A stretch of 64,000 nucleotides of DNA, taken from contig NZ_CP007490.1 of the NCBI RefSeq assembly GCF_000699505.1, positions 62,001 through 126,000 on the forward strand, written 5' to 3'. This document shows positions 61,301 through 64,000 of this stretch, piece after piece. This DNA is from Rhodoluna lacicola. GTDB lineage: Bacteria; Actinomycetota; Actinomycetes; Actinomycetales; Microbacteriaceae. How positions within the stretch are numbered: the stretch's first letter is position 1; each line of letters opens with the position of its first letter. The notes below the pieces were generated by a model. It was not told the origin of the DNA. It worked only from the letters and a program-made list of their open reading frames with translations, and did not search any database. Position numbers and translations under genes: made by a program.

Positions 61301-62410
61301 ATGAATAGCGAAGCATCTAAGAACATCTCCCCTCTCGAGCGAGACGAGGAAATCTTCACGCGCGTTGCAGAGAAAATCAGGGCAGCTATCCCAAAAGACT
61401 TTAATGTGCAGATGAGTGCTTTGATTCAACCGTTACTCAAAGATAGAAATCTTGATGCGATTCTGGAGATTAAGATCCCTAACATTCCACCTGTGGAATT
61501 CGCCACAGAAGTCAAGAGGATACTGAACAGACCTCAAATGTTGGCGGCATTGGACCAGCTAAGTCGTATCACAAATGACAACTACAACAAACTCGTAGCG
61601 GCCAAATATATCCCCGAGCCAATCCAAAATGAACTAAAAGACAGAGGTGTTTCGTTTGCGGATGCCACCGGTAATGTATCTATAAATCTACAAAATCCAC
61701 TAATGGTTATTAACTCTCGCGGTGCGACTACCGACCCATGGAAAGGTCCGGGAAGACCAACGCAATCATTAAAGGGAGTGCCGGCGGGGCAAATAGTGAG
61801 AACATTGTGTGACTACGGTTCACCAATAAAAATCCAGAAACTAATAATTGAATCAGGCGCGTCTAGAGGTTCGGCGTATCGCATGATTGATTTTCTGACG
61901 GCAAACAAATTTGCCACCAAGCAAGTTGGATCCCAGGTTTCTGTAAATGATTGTAAGCAACTATTACTTGCGTGGAGCAAGGAAGTAGATGTTTTTGGCA
62001 GCGGTGTTACTAAAAGCTACATAAATCCGCGGGGACTCAATGAATTGCAGTCGAAATTAGCAGAGATTGATTCAAGGAAATATGTACTTACAGGTTCGTT
62101 AGCCGCAGAAAAGTATTATGCATACGCCGACCCGTTTACCGCAATGATCTACACAACAAATATTGATGAGCTGGCATTGGAGCTCGGTTTCCTGGAGACG
62201 AATAAAGGCGCGAACGTGATTCTATCTTCACCTAATACTCCAGTAGTTTTTGATCGTACCTCGATCTATAAGGGTATGAATATTGCGGCACCTTCACAAA
62301 TAGCCGTGGATCTCCTCGGGGGACCTGGAAGAAATCCCGAAGAAGGAAAGACGTTATTAGATTGGATGGAGGCTAACGAAAATGTTTGGCGAATCAAACC
62401 TGATAATTGA
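61301..62410 (+). CDS. AbiEi-like antitoxin/transcriptional regulator
   Basis: A 369-residue protein. Residues about 165-215 form a winged helix (GQIVRTLCDYGSPIKIQKLI and SRGSAYRMIDFLTANKFATK). The C-terminal half contains VLTGSLAAEKYYAYADPF, as in AbiEi-like proteins, where this domain contacts the partner. In AbiE systems the antitoxin represses its own promoter and counters a nucleotidyltransferase toxin. The following gene overlaps by 29 nt and encodes such a nucleotidyltransferase. The N-terminal about 160 residues are an extension I do not recognise. Confidence 0.7.
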   Translation: MNSEASKNISPLERDEEIFTRVAEKIRAAIPKDFNVQMSALIQPLLKDRNLDAILEIKIPNIPPVEFATEVKRILNRPQMLAALDQLSRITNDNYNKLVAAKYIPEPIQNELKDRGVSFADATGNVSINLQNPLMVINSRGATTDPWKGPGRPTQSLKGVPAGQIVRTLCDYGSPIKIQKLIIESGASRGSAYRMIDFLTANKFATKQVGSQVSVNDCKQLLLAWSKEVDVFGSGVTKSYINPRGLNELQSKLAEIDSRKYVLTGSLAAEKYYAYADPFTAMIYTTNIDELALELGFLETNKGANVILSSPNTPVVFDRTSIYKGMNIAAPSQIAVDLLGGPGRNPEEGKTLLDWMEANENVWRIKPDN

Positions 62411-63242
62411 AGCGCGTGAAGCACTCATTGATGCAGTTGAAGCCTTAGGTACGCAAGCCAAGTCTCTGATTCTGGTAGGGGCACAGGCTATTTATCTTCA
62501 CACTGATCAATTAGAACTTGTCGTTGCCCCCGCAACTAAAGACAGTGACTTCGCCATAGATTCGCGAAGCCTGGACGACGATCCCGTTCTCGAGGAAAAA
62601 CTTTCAGCCGCAGGGTTTATGAGGGACCCAATTTCAAGAAACCCAGGAGCGTGGATAAATGTTAAAGGAATCCCTGTTGACTTCATGGTCCCTGCCAAAT
62701 TAGTTTCGACAAAAAGTAGACGGTCTGCAAATCTAAACCCTCACGCGGATTATGTAGCAAGGAAAACCGAGGGTCTTGAGGCTGCCCTACTAGATAACGA
62801 TGTTCGTGAAATCAAATCATTCAGTCCATTATCAAGCAGGAGCTGCAGGGTGGCAGTAGCTGGACCTGCTGCTTTGCTAGTAGCAAAACTGATAAAAGTC
62901 GGAGAACGGATAGATCAATCAAGAATTAGTTCAGACAAAGACTCATACGACATCTTTAGGATCTTCGAGGTAGTTGATATTGCCAACCTTGTTTCAAAGT
63001 TTGTTGAATTTTCAGAAAACGAGTTAACAGAAGTTGTTGTTGGAAAAGCTTTAGAAGTTCTTGCTTTGCATTTTGCATCTTCACAGGAAGCATATGGACC
63101 AGCGTCTGCTGGTCGTGTGGAGTATGGAATTGGCAATCCAGACGAGATATCAGCAAGATTGTGGGCGTATTCCGTACAGTTTTTACAAATCCTAGAAAAA
63201 AATAGTTCAGCAACATCTGGTGTGACACGGGATTCAAAATAG
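62382..63242 (+). CDS. AbiEii-like nucleotidyltransferase (putative toxin)
   Basis: A 286-residue protein. The nucleotidyltransferase core is near the N-terminus: LILVGAQAIYLHTDQ (the G-x-x-A/x helix) followed by ATKDSDFAID with the D-x-D-like metal pair (SDFAID), then GIPVDFMVPAKL with the third acidic residue. AbiEii toxins are GTP-dependent nucleotidyltransferases, later members pyrimidinylate tRNA. GGAGG lies nine bases before the ATG, inside the end of the upstream gene. A hairpin (63243-63269) follows the stop codon. Confidence 0.7.
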   Translation: MFGESNLIIEAREALIDAVEALGTQAKSLILVGAQAIYLHTDQLELVVAPATKDSDFAIDSRSLDDDPVLEEKLSAAGFMRDPISRNPGAWINVKGIPVDFMVPAKLVSTKSRRSANLNPHADYVARKTEGLEAALLDNDVREIKSFSPLSSRSCRVAVAGPAALLVAKLIKVGERIDQSRISSDKDSYDIFRIFEVVDIANLVSKFVEFSENELTEVVVGKALEVLALHFASSQEAYGPASAGRVEYGIGNPDEISARLWAYSVQFLQILEKNSSATSGVTRDSK

Positions 63243-63269
63243 ATTTAGCTTCAAAATCTGAAGCTAAAT
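63243..63269 (+). terminator. Hairpin after AbiEii-like gene
   Basis: Perfect 10-bp stem ATTTAGCTTC / GAAGCTAAAT with a seven-base loop, immediately after the stop codon. Confidence 0.6.
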
Positions 63270-63337
63270 ATGAAAGAAAGATGGTGAAATTTTGGAAAAG
63301 TTCCAAATAACACTTCTAAGCAACTCGAAATATAAAC

Positions 63338-63367
63338 CGAAGGGCCTTCTCAGGAGAAGGCCCTTCG
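63338..63367. terminator. Strong GC-rich hairpin
   Basis: CGAAGGGCCTTCTC with its complement GAGAAGGCCCTTCG, nearly no loop. Typical of a terminator; the T-tract is weak on both strands. It ends the AbiE module. Confidence 0.6.
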
Positions 63368-63415
63368 TGGACATATATATTGCAGAAAAATGGGCTAAGT
63401 AAAAAATAAGTCCAG

Positions 63416-63443
63416 CAGGTCAGCCGTTCGAGCGGCTGGCCTG
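63416..63443. repeat. Inverted repeat
   Basis: CAGGTCAGCCG / CGGCTGGCCTG with a six-base loop and one mismatch. Role unknown; it lies between the AbiE module and the second purL fragment. Confidence 0.5.
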
Positions 63444-63489
63444 TATTCACTTTAAGGCATGAGTAGCCTACGTTTTGACATATTTGACA

Positions 63490-63580
63490 GTTAGCCAAAA
63501 GCTCAGGTCAAGTAGCTTCGTGAACACCACGCAGATCATTTAGTTACCAGGCTGCAACATCCCGAATCTCGAGCTCGTCA
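63490..63580 (-). pseudogene. purL 3' fragment 2, degenerate
   Basis: About 90 bases matching 60915-61008 (purL 3' end) in the same orientation, with one base lost in the stop-proximal A-run (frame broken) and scattered substitutions. Together with fragment 1 it brackets the AbiE-like pair as a direct repeat about 2.6 kb apart. Confidence 0.75.
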
Positions 63581-63594
63581 GAATGCTAAGTGCT

Positions 63595-64000
63595 CTAATA
63601 AAGCCTTGAAGATGCAATTGGGGTACAAGGAAATTCGGTAAGGGACTCAAACACCATATCCAACTTGTCCGTAAATGTGTTAACGAAGGCACCTGGTTTA
63701 AAGGATTCTCGACTTTGTTGCCACTTGAGCCAAATATCCAACTCCTCCATAGCCTCCAATTGCCTACCTACAGGGTTAGTGGTTCTGAATCCTACATAGG
63801 CAATAAAATCATTTACCGAGATATCCACTACAGAAATAATTAGTAGATCGTGCAAACTCAGAAACCATACATCAGAATCAATATCGACGTGGTTTTCTAA
63901 GTATCTACGATATGTGGTGCCGATTGTCCCTAGGTTGTCTAGTGAAACCACGATTTTGAGACTCTGCGAGTCCGGGGCCCAGTCAATTTTGCCGTACGGT
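63595..64000 (-). CDS. Hypothetical protein, 3' part (runs off the window)
   Basis: The open frame continues to the right edge (reading PYGKIDWAPDSQSLKIVVSL at the visible start), so only the C-terminal about 135 residues are seen. They are soluble, with DVWFLSLHDLLIISVVDISV and many aromatic residues; no motif recognised. A GTG at 63951 is internal and not taken as a start. It follows the degenerate purL fragment and belongs to the accessory region. Confidence 0.5.
   Translation of the reverse strand, partial: PYGKIDWAPDSQSLKIVVSLDNLGTIGTTYRRYLENHVDIDSDVWFLSLHDLLIISVVDISVNDFIAYVGFRTTNPVGRQLEAMEELDIWLKWQQSRESFKPGAFVNTFTDKLDMVFESLTEFPCTPIASSRLY

Noticed and set aside
1-64000. Integrase, transposase, phage structural genes or a replication origin
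   Set aside because: I looked for these as an explanation for the repeated gene ends, but found no such protein or DnaA-box cluster in the window.

Overview
The window reads as a chromosome segment of a compact, mid-GC actinobacterium. Pointers are the tRNA-Ser, an LCP-family wall protein, IclR and ROK regulators, a C50-type carotenoid gene pair, and many start codons placed exactly 6 nt after a TAnnnT -10 box, which means leaderless mRNAs. A freshwater Microbacteriaceae (Luna-like lineage) is my best guess; this is inference from gene style, not from a marker gene.

Layout. (1) 1-12.5 kb, core genes: DHA2 exporter, VanY-type carboxypeptidase, phosphoglucomutase, prephenate dehydratase, lipid kinase, a small RHH/Fic-Doc toxin-antitoxin pair, serS, a HAD phosphatase, tRNA-Ser(TGA) followed by a copy of its own 3' end, an LCP protein, a CitE-like lyase and a DMT transporter. 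(2) 12.5-23.8 kb: an IclR regulator divergent from a ten-gene catabolic operon: a complete quaternary-amine-type ABC importer (permease, ATPase, permease, lipoprotein), a formaldehyde-activating-enzyme (Fae) homologue, an enolase-superfamily enzyme, two aldehyde dehydrogenases, a beta-hydroxyacid dehydrogenase and an Fe-alcohol dehydrogenase. (3) 23.8-27.5 kb: UbiA prenyltransferase plus CrtI-like desaturase, and aspartate ammonia-lyase. (4) 27.6-35 kb: two very large exported proteins with OmpA-like C-termini enclosing a two-component system. (5) 35-46.8 kb: dienelactone hydrolase, then a ROK-controlled sugar operon (ABC importer, two sugar isomerase/epimerases, two Gfo/Idh oxidoreductases, an agarase-like TIM-barrel protein, an ABM-domain protein).

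(6) 46.8-52.1 kb: a mosaic of duplicated pieces: two near-identical membrane proteins, a third OmpA-tailed surface protein, a beta-helix-like exported protein and two truncated 3' copies of the dienelactone hydrolase gene. (7) 52.1-64 kb: a defence-like island with a NYN-domain protein, unknown small genes, a type I restriction-modification operon carrying two HEPN-motif genes (one between hsdM and hsdS, one after hsdR), and an AbiE-like pair enclosed by two 3' fragments of purL.

The most notable points are the five-gene RM/HEPN operon, the repeated use of gene 3' ends (tRNA-Ser, dlh, purL) as module borders, the Fae-containing uptake/oxidation operon, OmpA-like domains in an apparently Gram-positive genome that lack the usual Asp, and the uniform leaderless promoter geometry.
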